From Fomes fomentarius (taxonomy: Eukaryota; Basidiomycota; Agaricomycetes; Polyporales; Polyporaceae): a stretch of DNA of 64,000 nucleotides. The stretch covers positions 273,001 through 337,000 of the forward strand of contig JABYQN010000009.1 of the NCBI GenBank assembly GCA_022606135.1. Reading direction: 5' to 3'. Made by a program: the position numbers and the translations under genes. Under the pieces are notes generated by a model. It had not been told where the DNA came from. It made no database searches and saw nothing but the letters and a program-made list of their open reading frames with translations. Position 1 is the first letter of the stretch, and every line of letters begins with the position of its first letter. This document shows, piece by piece, positions 24,382-35,980 of the stretch.

Positions 24382-24924
24382 CACATTTCAGAATTACGTT
24401 TGCGGACGTTGAGATTGACGGCAATGTTGTGTGAGATCGTAGACAGGCACGCAAGACAAGCAGTGATGACTCAAACGCAGCGGTTAGACAAAGAATATTT
24501 GACACAAGGGTGTGAGAGCTGAGGTTCAGAGGTTGAGGCTGACATTCACCTTGGACGGGGAGGATGGGACCTCAGCGTTTAGGCGCCTGACCCCGGCCCG
24601 ATTGACCGTAAATCTAGCTTGGACTATGATGTAGGCGTAGCTCACAGAGGCACTCATTGCATGGCCACCAAAGTCAACATCTCGCCTCACAGTCAATTGC
24701 ATAAATGCGCGCGTGCGGTGATCGTTTTAGCGGGAGATAACTCACGCCATGCGTGCAATATCTACGGATGAGGTTGCTAGCGTGTTCTGGCATCTTGAAC
24801 TGAGGTCCTCACTGAGGCAGATCCTATATGAGCTCAGAGGACTCCGAGGTTACACGGTGGAGCAAGGCAACAAGACGGTCGCAACACGTAATAGGACATG
24901 TATTGATACATGCTTGCAGTAACG
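24382..24924. other. Intergenic region, WDR59 promoter side
   Basis: About 540 bases between the WDR59 start and the 3' end of IES6, both on the minus strand. Nothing coding is recognised. Confidence 0.3.
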
Positions 24925-25643
24925 TTACTTCACGATGGGATTGACACCTCGAGCCGAAAGATATTCTTTGGCCGCTGTTGCGCTCTATGGGAAAGAGATG
25001 AGAATGAGACCATGTAAGTGATTTTTCCAGCAGTCACTCACAAGTGCCTTGATGAGTTCGTATATGCTCTTGTCGTGATACCGGAGACCAGTGGCTGGGT
25101 CGGTGTATGGGCCCTGCGGTCGGTCCAATCAGTGCAAGAAATATCCGGTGAAAACAACACTGTACCTCCAAGCCAGTTATATCGCAGTATCGTCGTTGAG
25201 GGAGAACAGAGGGTGGGGCCTCAATTGATGCGTCTGCCATCCTCGTAGGTTCAGGCGTGGATACGGTGTCGTAGACTCACGCACTCACATGTAGGCAAGT
25301 CTTCTTCCTGAGGGTCTTCTTGGGAAGGTTGCCCGTCCACATCCATATTGTATTCCTTCTCCACCCTCCTACGTTCCCTCTCGTTCTTCTCGCGCTCCCG
25401 CTCCTGGGTAAGGACGGCTTTCAGATTCTTGGTACGTCTGTTGACATTCTTCGTGTAGCGAGGGTTTTTGAAGGGTCTAGGGTACTGCAAGTAGGAGAGC
25501 TGCTCCGCGAGACTCTGTAAAGCAGGTGTGGTTGGTATGCTGAACCAGGTGAATACGAATACTGACGTACGGGTACCGGAGGTGTCGGCGAGTCTTCGCT
25601 GTATACCGTGGTGTTTTTCCTCTTTCCTGAGCCTTTTGGCGGC
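24925..25643 (-). CDS. IES6: INO80 chromatin-remodelling complex subunit IES6 (INO80C, YL1-C domain)
   Basis: The exons read AAKRLRKEEKHHGIQRRL, then EQLSYLQYPRPFKNP with RYTKNVNRRTKNLKAVLTQE, an acidic linker, and the YL1-C domain SVLPQRRYCDITGLE joined by an intron to GPYTDPATGLRYHDKSIYE, then IKAL, and after another intron SATAAKEYLSARGVNPIVK with TAA at 24925-24927. The PFKNP and CDITGLxxxYxDPxTGxRYHD blocks are diagnostic. IES6 binds Arp5 and is needed for INO80 nucleosome remodelling. The 5' exon is unresolved, because no in-frame ATG precedes 25643 without another splice. The last 25 residues are unusually well resolved. The gene is divergent from PUF6. Confidence 0.88.
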
Positions 25644-25885
25644 CTAAGGTAATGAGTAGAATACCTGTAGCAGCAGTAAGCTCTCTCACATATTGCAATG
25701 TTACGAAGGGGGGTTGTGGAGGAAGAGTGGTAAGTTGAAGTTGGATCCGCCTAGCTACTACATATTACTAGTCGCACTCAATATGGAAACAAAGACGCCC
25801 ACACACAAGCCTTCGCAGATTTTGGGAGACGCCCATCCTGCGCCCGTCTCACCTTGACTCCGAGCGACGCGATCTTTCGTTCACA
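25644..25885. promoter_or_regulatory. Short bidirectional promoter IES6/PUF6
   Basis: Only about 240 bases separate the first recognised IES6 exon and the PUF6 start, so the two genes must share this control region. The first IES6 exon must also lie here. Nothing more specific is claimed. Confidence 0.4.
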
Positions 25886-28257
25886 ATGTCTGCCGCTGCG
25901 CCTCTCAAGACGAACAAAAAGCGATTGGCCACCACTCAGGCCGGTCCGAAATCCAAGAAAGCTCATGTCGAAAAGACTGCAGAGCTGAAGGCCTACAAGA
26001 GACGCAGTCGGCCTGTTACCGCAGTTATGCCACATGACAGCGACGCGACTTCAGAGGATGACTCGGAAGAAGATCAGGCAGATGATGCGCAGGAGGAGCC
26101 AGAGGGGGGAGACCGGATGGATGCTAGTGAAACCCCGAAAAACCCAAATGGTGCGTAGTCATCGTCCATCATTTTTCCTTTCTCTTATTAGCATCCGCCC
26201 GGTCGACATAGCTGCACGCGAGTCGCATAAGGCTCAGCGCGCCCTTCATGAGCAGCGCAAGGCGGCAAAGCCGCATTCAACCCTCCTGACGGAAGCAAAA
26301 CAAGCATGGACTCTCGCCCGCCAGAAAAGTGTCTCTAAGCAGGAGCGCACGAAGCATATCAACGCCCTCATGGATATCATTCGTGGCAAGGTCAAGGATA
26401 TTGTGTTCAAGCACGATGCAAGCCGCATTGTCCAGACTGTGGTGAAGTGGGGTGGACAGAAAGCGCGGAACGAGATAGCCGAGGAGCTCAAGGGCAAATA
26501 CAGGGAGCTTGCGCAGAGCAAATATTCGAAGGTACGTCGTGAATCCTTGTCTGTACCATCTTAGTCACGAATTTACGCGCGCATCCCGTGTTCTATCCTG
26601 CAGTTCCTGATCACGAAACTCATCCGCCTTTGCCCTACTTATCGACCGATCATACTCCGAGAGTTCCAGGGCCACGTCCTCAAGCTGCTCCTACATCGCG
26701 AAGCATCCGGCGTACTCGCAGATGCATTTGAGCTGTATACCAACGCATATGAGCGCTCTATCCTGCTGCGAGACTTCTACGGCAAGGAGGCAAGTTTATT
26801 CACTGTCACTGCCGGAAGCGAAGAGGAGAAGGAACGCTCGAAGCGCGGTCTGAGGGGACTGGTGGAAGGCTTGGAGGGCGAGCGTAGGAAGCGCGTCTTG
26901 GCGTCCTTGCACGAGAATCTTGTCACGATGTGAGTCCTTTCTCAGCGTCCACTGCGTTCCCAGAGCTCAAGGAGACACAAGCTACAACAATCCAGACAAG
27001 GGTGCTGTCGCCCACGCGATCGTTCACCGCGCATTATGGGAGTATCTCGCCGCTGTAGCAGATATGGGGGACGAGGCCGAGGCTGAGAAGCTTAGACGAG
27101 ATCTATTCGAGACGTGAGTGCTTCCTTCGAGGTTACTCGCCTTCCCCTCATTTGCCCTTAGTTGTCAAGATACCCTCGCCGAAATGGTTCACACAAAAGA
27201 CGGTAGTCGTGTAGTTCGCGAATTCCTTGCATGGGGCACTGCAAAGGTTAGTCGTTATCGACTCATGTGGAAGAGTCGCCCTCATGCGTCATCTTAGGAC
27301 CGAAAACACATCGTCAAGCAAATCAAGCCGCATGTTAAACGGATGTGCGAGGACGATGAAGCTCAACTTGTTCTGTTTTCAGCGCTTGACATCATAGAGT
27401 GAGCGCGTCTGCATGTCAACACAGTAGAATGTCCGCTCACCCCCCGCCAGTGACACAAAACTGACCGCCAAGTCGCTGGTATCCGACATTGTTGCCTCGG
27501 CGCCTTCATTGTACAAGTCCTCACAAGGTCGTCGATCACTGATCTACCTAGTTGCTCCCAGAACAAGACGTCACTTCACCCCCGCGCAGATAGCGACGAT
27601 CGCAGAGACGGATGCTACGAGGGCCAAGACGAGCAAGAAGGATGACACCCTGCGCGCCTCTGAGATACTTAAGGCCGCTAGCGAAGGACTACTCGACTGG
27701 GTAGCGCAGAGCGGGTCGGAGGTTTCGCGAGATCCCGGTGGCAGTCTTGTCGTGCTGGAAATCATGCTCGAAGCTGATGGAGGTGAGACCTCTTGTGCAT
27801 TCCAACCGCATCAATGAGCTCATCGCAGCTTGTTCGCGCAGACAAATCCAATGCCTCAAATACGCTCCTCCAAGCACTGACAGCCTCCTACCCATCCCCC
27901 GACCCCTCAACACCACACCCAGTCTCTCTCCCACACACGTCTCGCCTCTACAAGACTCTCTTACAGGGCGGGCACTTCTCCCACAGCACGCGCACGATCG
28001 AGCGCGCGCCGCGATGGTCAGCGCGCGATTTTGCCACGCGTTTCGTGGAGGTTGTGGGACGCGATGTCATCGTGGCGACGGCTGAGGATGAGGGCGCGTT
28101 CGTCGTCGCGGCGCTGTGTGAGCAGCTCGCGGAGCATGCGGACCTTAAAGAGAGGAAGACCGTGAAGGGCTGGTTCGATGCGGAGACGGAGAAGGCGGTG
28201 CAGGATAAGGGTGCGAAGGGTGTGAATGTTCTGCTGGAGAGCTTGAAGAAGCTGTAG
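25886..28257 (+). CDS. PUF6: Pumilio-family ribosome biogenesis factor PUF6/PUM3 (CPL domain)
   Basis: The start is ATG 25886 (MSAAAPLKTNKKRLATTQ). A basic, then strongly acidic N-terminus is followed by LHEQRKAAKPHSTLLTEAKQ and the first PUF repeats (LMDIIRGKVKDIVFKHDASR, IVQTVVKWGGQKARNEIAEE). Later exons carry FLITKLIRLCPTYRP, LLHREASGVLADAFELY, TKDGSRVVREFLAWGTAK and the C-terminal CPL region ending VNVLLESLKKL at 28257. Six or more short introns interrupt the gene. The PUM3/Puf6 family is nucleolar, binds pre-rRNA or double-stranded nucleic acid without strict sequence specificity and acts in 60S assembly. The fold and order match it rather than the mRNA-binding classical Pumilio proteins. 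Confidence 0.9.
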
Positions 28258-28657
28258 TGCGAGGTATCTGTGATCATATTCATACAGATATCTCCCTTGT
28301 TGACTGCATGATAGCCTCCGCCATGCTAGAACTATCCAAGTCTGATTCGTCTGTAACTCATGTCCTACATGATTGCTCTCGCGGCTCGCTCACCTATACG
28401 TGAGCACGTCCTTGGTTGCTGCGCATCATGTAATTCGACATCGTGGTCCTGTATAAAACTCCACCGGAGCGGCACAACCACTCAGGTGGTGATATGTGAC
28501 AAAGCGGCTCTGAACATGTACGGAGTGGCTCACCTGCCTGCTTTGTCTCTATTGGGACGAGCCACCAACCACACTGTCAATGCAGCTGTCAGTAACATCT
28601 TACGCTTTGTCGCCATCTTCATTGTCCCCCGCCTCAGCCGCGTCCGCAGAGACCACC
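28258..28657. other. Intergenic region with presumed promoter of the next gene
   Basis: About 400 bases after PUF6. A possible TATA-like element (TATAAAA at about 28452) lies some 330 bases before the main start at 28781 and could set the transcript start. No coding exon is recognised apart from the uORF described separately. Confidence 0.35.
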
Positions 28658-28774
28658 ATGGTGCAGGTATTAAAGGGATACTTCTGGTCCATCGTGAAAC
28701 TCTACTACCACTTCTCCACCTCGCTTTCAGACCCCCCGACGCAAGCTACCGAACATACAGGCTATTGCTATTGA
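28658..28774 (+). CDS. Candidate upstream ORF, 38 codons
   Basis: An ATG in a strong context (ACCACCATGG) starts a 38-codon frame (MVQVLKGYFWSIVKLYYHF and on) whose TGA at 28772-28774 lies six bases before the main ATG at 28781. The first third is aromatic and amphipathic. It could repress or gate translation of the downstream gene, or encode a micropeptide. A GTATTA donor after the third codon also allows a spliced variant that still ends before the main start. Expression is not shown. Confidence 0.35.
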   Translation: MVQVLKGYFWSIVKLYYHFSTSLSDPPTQATEHTGYCY

Positions 28775-28780
28775 TTAACC

Positions 28781-30153
28781 ATGGCGGATGCTGCCGACAA
28801 CGCTGGCTCAAACTCCCTGATAACCTACCTTGCGCGGGCATCCCTCCCGCCCCTCGTCCTCAAGGACACTCTGCCGCCCGTGCAGCATCTATCAAGTCTC
28901 TGGCCGCGAATGCACGAGCTCTTTTACGACGAGCCGTACACGCGTGCCGTCAGGAAAGTGACCATCATCCCTCTGCTCGAGCTGCAGAACGCACTGCGGG
29001 CGTGTACGTCTTTCCTACTTCGCCGTCCCAAACCCCCAAACCATTACATGGACGTGTGCCAGGCGTGCCACTCACAACCAGTTATTGCCAACAGATTTCT
29101 ACGGGTGCGAGAACGACAAGATCGAGTGGGAGAACTCGGCGCTCACGCTGCCCTCCCGGGGCACGGTCGCCCTCGGCGACGGCGCGCGGCAAAGGCTGGC
29201 CGTCGCGCACGAGCACGACGTCCACAAGGCCCTCCAACACTTCATCCTCGGCACCACCGCCGAGGCGATCCGGACGATCGAAGGGCGACCGTTCGACGAC
29301 GACGTGCTCAAGTTCGTGCGGTACCGCATCCAGAGCTCTACATCCAGCGCGAAGATGGCCACGTTTTACACGTTTGGCGAGCCTGTCCCGGTAAGCCCTC
29401 CCCCCTCCCCCCCCCCCCCCTCCCTCGCGAGGACTGGGAGATGTCGTAGTGGTACTGACGGGCGTGCGACAGCCAACGGGGATGCTGCGGCCTGGCATCG
29501 TGATACTCACCCTCCCGCCCTGGAGGTTCGGAGCTGGAGACTTTGAGCTGTTCACGGCTCGGACATCGGTGCGTCGTCAGGAATTCAAGTTGGCCCCCCT
29601 CGGGTCGGCTGCACAGACTTAGACTTGGACACTTACCCACTGCGTCAGTTTAAGAAGGGCGAGATCGACAGAGAAGTTCCAGATCCGAATGCCAGTGGGT
29701 CGATGTGGAACAACGGGACGAAGCTATGGGCTATGGTACGGACGGTTCAATCCTTGCTCTTACCTCAATCGAGTGGCACAGGCTGACGTGTCGCTCACCT
29801 CGAACGCAGCTGTACGATACGTGCACCGTCAGCGGGTACAGGTGGTTCGCGATCACAACGTATAATCACTGGGTGTTCGGTACATGGAGCCTCAGTACGC
29901 CCTTCCGATGCCCTTCCCCCCGTGCACAGCTGATGACGTGTTTCGTAGACTGGAAAGCAGTCGAAGTCACCCCGGCTATACCCTGCGACTACGAAGAGGG
30001 GATGACTTTGGCAGAGATCCTTACGTTCTGGACCATGGGCTCGCGGGACAAGGTTCGCTACTGGCGTATCGCACCTGTGAGTGTCCCGTTCCATCTACCG
30101 TGAAGAGGGTTGTTGATGTTGACTCTGTACACCACTAGAACTGTGATGATTAA
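28781..30153 (+). CDS. Hypothetical protein, conserved-looking, multi-exon
   Basis: The start at 28781 (MADAADNAGSNSLITYLARA) has a good context. The exons join in frame: ...ELQNALRA + YFYGCENDKIEWEN ... ATFYTFGEPVP + TGMLRPGIVILTLPPWRFG ... FKKGEIDREVPDPNASG ... MLYDTCTVSGYRWFAITTYN ... DWKAVEVTPAIPCDYEEG and on to RYWRIAP + NCDD, with the final TAA at 30151-30153. All borders are GT-AG. The intron at about 29390-29470 carries a long C-tract. The protein has about 310 residues with many aromatics and looks globular. Agaricomycete genomes often encode such proteins of unknown function. No known domain is recognised. Confidence 0.75.
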
Positions 30154-30379
30154 CCACACCCACCTGGGAGCGGTTTGTGTTGCCTTCTTGCGTGTCATCG
30201 TAATTGTTATTGGGACTGAGCCTATTCCGTATCTTAATGCTATACCCATGTAATGATTCCTTCCATGCCTCAGGCACGCACAATCTACAATCTCCCCCCT
30301 TCACATGCCTCCACCCCAAGCCAGCGCGCATAAAAAAAAAAGCAGCGCTGAACACTCCTTCAAACTGATTGAGCCTAGA

Positions 30380-31690
30380 CTAGACCATCAGCGCATGCTC
30401 CCACACGAACCGGCCCACCTCCTTGACCATCGCCGGCGAAAAGTCGTGGCCCACCCCGGGCTCGACGATCACCTCCTTCACGCCCTGCGGCCCGACGTCC
30501 AGGTTCTCGACGAAACGCTTCGACGCCGACCACGGCACGGTCTTGTCGTCCTGCCCGGCGAGCACGAGGATCTTCTTCCCGAGGAACGGGTTCGACTCGT
30601 CCGACGCCGCGTAGGGCGCAGAGGCCGGGTCGGCATGCTTGATGCGCTCGAGGAGAGAGTCGGGGAAGTAGGGCGGACCGAGGGGCAGGTTATGCCTCTT
30701 CGCGCGCTTGGCCATGAGTGCCTGGTAGTCGGGGCATGCTGTGGGAAGAAGGGAGGGGGGGGGAGGGGGGGAACAAACGGTCAGTTGGACGTGAGGACGG
30801 CGACTGGATGGCCCCCACCGATGATCGGGACGGCAATGTTAATTCTCGGTTCTGTGAATCGAAGTGTCGCGGTCAGCGTGCCTCAGGCTTCCGAGCCGAG
30901 TTGTCTTCGGGGTGCAGGAAAGCGTACCGTACCATTTCGGAGTACGAGCCATGTAGAGTGGCCGCCCATGCTCTTCCCCACACATACGAATTGCGCGATC
31001 GTCCGCTCTCCGTTCGGAAACAGGTAAGAGGGCAGAAAGTCGATCAGGTGGGAGACATCCTGGGAGGTCCCGGCTACATAGTATTTCGTTCCCCAAAGTT
31101 CCCGTCAGTAGCAAGCACGGCGAGAGGGTTGAAACTTTGTCTTGCGCACTGTAATTCGCATACATGTCGATTCTACGAATACAATGACGGTGAGCACAAG
31201 TTTGCAAGCCGTGCGAGAAGGCAGCAGTGTGACGTACGCATGCCGTGGATTGTTCTTCTCGGGATGGTCGGACCATCCCATGTTCGCCCGCTTGTCTACC
31301 ATGCGTTCGCCATGGTTTCGCTGGTCCTGCGCGTATATGACGCGGATATGTCAGTAATTGCGTACGTGCCAGGCCCAGTCGCCGCATGCCACTCATATGA
31401 TGAGGACGTACGAAAGCCACAATGTAGAGGTCCCGGCGCTGGGACTCGCCTTCTCTGTGGCTCTTATCTTGCCGATCGACTTCCTCGAATATACCCGGAA
31501 CATATTCCTCCATCTTGCGCGCAGACCCCTGGCGGCCGTGCAGGAGGAACATGACCACTACCGGAGTCTCCGACGGCGGCGGCGTCGTCGTCTGGCGGGA
31601 CTGGGAATACACGGTCAGAGTGATCCCGGAGACCAGAAGGGTCTGTTTCACGGGTTTGAAGCTCTCGGAGTCGGATCGTTCAGAAGGCAT
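30380..31690 (-). CDS. Alpha/beta hydrolase
   Basis: The start at 31688-31690 (MPSERSDSESFKPVKQ) is followed by the first strand and oxyanion region VVVMFLLHGRQGSARKMEEY, then DLYIVAF. The nucleophile elbow is FVCVGKSMGGHSTW in the exon near 30960-30920. The last exon carries ILVLAGQDDKTVPW (acid) and VEPGVGHDFSP (histidine), ending at 30380. A full Ser-Asp-His triad is therefore present. No signal peptide is seen, so an intracellular esterase or lipase-like enzyme is likely, with unknown substrate. The intron before the last exon has an extremely long poly-pyrimidine tract (poly-G on the plus strand at about 30750-30770). Confidence 0.8.
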
Positions 31691-33510
31691 GGCTAAACAA
31701 GATTCCGGTTCTGGCAATGGGACGCAGTTTCCGACTCGTAGCTAACTGGGCTGTGTGCTGAGGCCTGAGGAGCCTATGTAGACGGTGTTCCGGACGAACG
31801 GCAGCCTAAACGAGCTGTAGCCGGCAAACGTGCACGTGAGACTCCACTATCGAGGCTGGAGTATCTTGAAGTTGAGGATTACGGACGTGTGACGGAATGT
31901 GAGAGCGGCGGGAGTCGGGACGCATCGTCGGGTAGTGGTTAGCCAGGTAGCCGGGTCACTTCCCGATGACGGCCGTCACGTCGGAGCGGTCTGCGCAATC
32001 TCTCCATCTTGTCACTGAGCCCACGAGGCGAGATGGAGCATCCACAATGTAAGTAAGTACTGAGTACGAACCTGCAGCCCTCTCGATTCTCGATTTTCAC
32101 CAGCGACACGAGAGCTGGCGAGGTGCGTTAACATTCATTCAGCCTGGGAGCTTGGAGCTTTACTTGTAGCGGAACGGACTCGGGGACCGAAGCAGCGTGC
32201 GATGTGCTGGGAGTCTTGGTTCGAACTATGCATTATCAAGTTGGCCAACAGTGCCAACCTGGCATGTACCTCGTTCCTCCTTGTCTACGCAACGGACAAG
32301 TACCAGTGTCTCGCCCTTCGGGGCCAACAGAGCGCATATGCATATATCCGCCAAGTCCGACCTACGTCTATTGTACATTCATCCAAGTAAGGCGATTTAC
32401 GATTTACGGCAGCCAAGCAACAAACCAGCCCGAGAACAAGAGCGAGAACAGGACCAAGGGATCCAAGCAACAAGACTTGAAGTATACGTACTGTGTACGA
32501 GTCCAGGGTCTGGCGTCCCGCGATCCAAGCAGGTCACGTCGCAAGCCGTCAGAAACTCCGGATACAGAGAGAAGAACAAAATCGATGATAGAACCCATAC
32601 GGCATAAGTAAAAGTAAAAGTAAGAGCACAACAACAACGGGTAGGTCACAAGTGACGATGGAATAAAGAACACAAGAACATAAGCAAGTCCACACGGAAC
32701 CGCACCAAGACAAACACAAGCACGTTCGAGACACTCATCGCGGTCGGCTACATACTCGGCGGGACCACAGACGCTAACAGTCCAGATCATCAAGACTCTG
32801 GGCAGTGGGCTACGACATCATGCGGACAGGCTCGGCGTCGCCTCGTCAAGCGGACATATGACAGGGACAGCGAAGACGGCGGGCGCGACACACACACGTC
32901 GACGAGCCGGACCAAGACAAGGCACCCGGCACTGACAGCAAACTCGCATCGACGCCCGAGATCGACGATCCACGACCAGCACGAAGGGACGGACGCCTTG
33001 GTCGGTAGATCGCATCCATGCATGGCAACGCGAACGCGACCGCGACCGAGCTGGAGCCTAGCGGTGGACGGCGAACAACATGCGCAAACGACGTCGTTCC
33101 ATGCAGGAACGACCGGACAGGATGTGTGCGCAAGGCGAAGAATGTCCCATATGACGATGCCATGTGCAACGCGCGAAGAAGAAAAAGAAACGAGCGTGAG
33201 TGTGAGCGAGTGTGATGTCCGTGTGCGACTGAGCGTCCATGCAGTGTGTGTACGTCGTGACGGTACGTGTCAAGAAAGGGTGTAGACGTGAAGATGCAGA
33301 AGTGAACAACACCACGGTACGGCAAACTGGCGCGAGATCGACAAGAGATGCGATAGCATGCACACAGAAAAGACAGAAACAGTGATGTCGATACGATGAG
33401 TAGGTAGTAGTAGTAAGGGGAAAGAGCCAAGGTCCGTGCGTCCTCTCCATCGGGTTGGGTGCGTAAGTAGATTCTCCTCTCCTCCTCTTCTTCCATATAC
33501 AAGGCCATCT
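31691..33510. other. Intergenic region without recognisable gene
   Basis: About 1.8 kb between two minus-strand genes. Many overlapping frames are open (for example minus 32846-33658), but they run antisense or out of frame with the oxidase C-terminus and carry no motif. The stretch 32600-33500 is CA/GA-rich and may include a long 3' UTR of the oxidase. Confidence 0.35.
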
Positions 33511-35980
33511 TCAATACGGCCCTCGGCCCCCACCCGGACTGGCCATTCGAGGCGTGTTCTGGTGATAGGGATCGAACTCCACACTCCCATTCCGCGGGTC
33601 GTCGACGTATGGCGACGTCGGCTGGTTTAGGCTCATTGTGCTTGCGTTCGGCCCCCATGCTGCGGCACTCTCATTACCCTGCAACGGCACAAAAGCACTC
33701 GAGTCAGATCCCCTATATCCTGCGCCTGGCCCGCCTACGCGCGAGTATCCGCCGCCTGCCACCGCACCGGGCGCCGAGCTCATAGGGTACGCGAGCGCCG
33801 ACGCCTGGCGCGCGGCTGCGCGCCGTCGCCGTGCCATACAAATGCCAAAAACCGCACCGAGAATGCCAACAGCCGCGATGGCCGCAATGATCCCACCGAT
33901 GATCACGCCCTTGGACGTTGAACCCGCCGCGCCGTTGTCCTGGCCACTTCCGTTGCCGTTGCTCGAGCCGCTCCCGCTGGCACCGTCAAGACGAACGTTC
34001 GCCGGAAGCGCACTTGCGTCTTTGGTAGGCTGCTTCTCGATGTTCCCTGTGCCGATAGTGACCCACGAGCCGTTGCTCGGGATACCGTCGATGGTAACGA
34101 AGAGCAGAGCAGGACCGGGCTGGAACAAGTTGGGGTTGGGCGGGAGCTGGGCGACGTGGAGTGTGATCGAACCGTCGGTGTTGACCGTGTACGAGTTGTT
34201 GAGCTGCATGGCGCGCTGGCCCATGTTCATCGCGTGCGTGGTCCAGCCACCACGGACGAGGACCACCTTGGCCTTGTCAGCGGCATCGTTACCAGCACCA
34301 GAGTAGGCGGTAGCCGGGACAGTGAGGTCGAAGGCACTACCACCGTACGAGAGTGTTGAAGGTGCGCCAGTGAATGTCGGGCGGTTCGATGCCGAGTAGT
34401 AGTGGGGATAGAACACCTCAGCCTTGTACGTGGTCGGGAAGACTGTGGTGGTATTGACGTCGACATTGGGGTTGGATCCAGCAATCAGGACGGACGCGTC
34501 AGGGAGCAAGATGGCAGACGAATGGTAGAGACGGGGGATGGGTGACGTCTCGTACCCGTCAGTCGACCAACGCTGGCCCTGAGGCTTGCTGGGGTCGTAG
34601 ATGGCAGGGCGACCAACAGGCTCCGCAGCAAGCGACATGCCGTAGGGCATGTTGAGCGTGTTGAGCGTGCGATCAGCGTAACCCGCAGTACCGTTCTTAC
34701 CACCGTTGACGACAAGCAGGGTGAGGTCGGGAAGGGCGATGAACTGACCCATGGTACGGCCCTCAGGCATGTCATCAACCTCGACGTAGTCGACCGCGGA
34801 ACCATCAGTGGGCTCAGGGGTGATTGTGTGACACTTCTCTGACGCGGGAACATTCCAGGTGTCCTCAAAGGGCCAAGAATAGTTACCCCACTGGAAGTCG
34901 GTCATGTTGGAACCACCGCAGAAGATGACCGTCGGGTTGTAGCCGTTGTCGGGCGTAAGGGGCAGCATTGCGACGGCACCAGAGGCGGGATAGACGCGGA
35001 CGATCTGGCCGGGCATATCAGGAAGCTCCTGCTCAATGTTGTTGATGGGATCCCAGAGAACTGGGAAACAAGGGTAGTCAGCAACATGTAGCCCCCATGT
35101 GGGGAAGATACCTCTTACTCGTCGAGTAATTGGCCTGGACGAGCATCTTGCCGGAGGGCATAAGGAAGGTGTGCGCGTACGAGTTAAGACCGGAAGTCTT
35201 AACCATGAAATCCATGAGTTTGGCCTCCTGGCCGTTGTCGGGGAAGAACTCGTACGTAGGCTGGGCAGCGCCACCCTCGTACGCGGGGTCGATGTTAGGG
35301 TAGTTCCTGTTGATGTAGCCACCGTTGGTGTAACCGCCAATGATGACAATGGTGCCGTCGCCCATGGGCTCAGCGGCCGAGTACCAGCGCTGCTTCTGCA
35401 TCCGGAGCAAGGAAGCGTTGTCGAACCACTGACAGTTGGGTGACGAGAAGTCGTCGGCATCTGTGCAGGGAGAGAGGATGCGGATGGCAGTGGTACCATC
35501 ATAGTCACCGAAAGTAGTGTCGAAAGTCGCGGTGAACGGGTTGTCGGGTGGGGTCACGTCACCGATGTTGCCACCGGGGCCAATGGCACCGTTACCACCG
35601 AATGTGGCGAAGGAGCCGTTAGGGAGGTGCATGCCAGACGCGCAGAAGACGTTGGTGGTGACGCCCATGGGGGTGGACTTGCGGGTAGCAATGTCGTAGA
35701 CGGAACCCATGGCGGGGTAGTTGCCAAACTTGACCTCATTTGCTTCAGACTTGTCAAGGATATAGACCTTCTCATTGTTACCCAAGAACATCTTTTGTAC
35801 GCGAATGAGGAGGGGTAAGAGAGATGCGCAGAGAAGGCTTTGTGGGAAAAGGCGTACCATCATTGCGCTAACAGAGGTGTGACCGCCATCCTCGAACGAG
35901 CCCGCCTTGTGGGACTGTGCTGCTGCTGTTGAGGCCGCTCCGAGGGAGAGCGCCAGCAAAGAAAGCTGGCGATTGATCAT
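33511..35980 (-). CDS. Copper radical oxidase (glyoxal oxidase family) with C-terminal membrane anchor
   Basis: Three exons (35858-35980, 35119-35791, 33511-35060; introns 66 and 58 bp) encode 781 residues. The N-terminus is a signal peptide (MINRQLSLLALSLGAAS...AQ). Active-site elements of the galactose/glyoxal oxidase fold are visible: NVFCASGMHLPNGS (cross-linked Cys), RWYSAAEPMGDGT (its Tyr partner), SPIPRLYHSSAILLPD (axial Tyr and His) and RGGWTTHAMNMGQR (second His). A GSGSSNGNGSGQ linker leads to a single membrane helix (GVIIGGIIAAIAAVGILGAV), then a basic stop-transfer (MARRRRAAARQ) and a Pro/Gly-rich cytosolic tail. Such enzymes oxidise aldehydes and produce H2O2 for lignin-degrading peroxidases. 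The anchor suggests H2O2 production at the hyphal surface. The exact substrate is unknown. Confidence 0.95.

Noticed and set aside
28360..29394. 344-codon plus-strand open frame
   Set aside because: Overlaps the real exons of the 28781-30153 gene in another frame and shows only Arg/Ser/Pro shadow composition downstream.
32215..32235. Possible tRNA B box (GGTTCGAAC)
   Set aside because: No A box or cloverleaf upstream.
32846..33658. 270-codon minus-strand open frame
   Set aside because: Runs through CA/GA-rich 3' flank and overlaps the oxidase C-terminus in a different frame; no domain or splice support.
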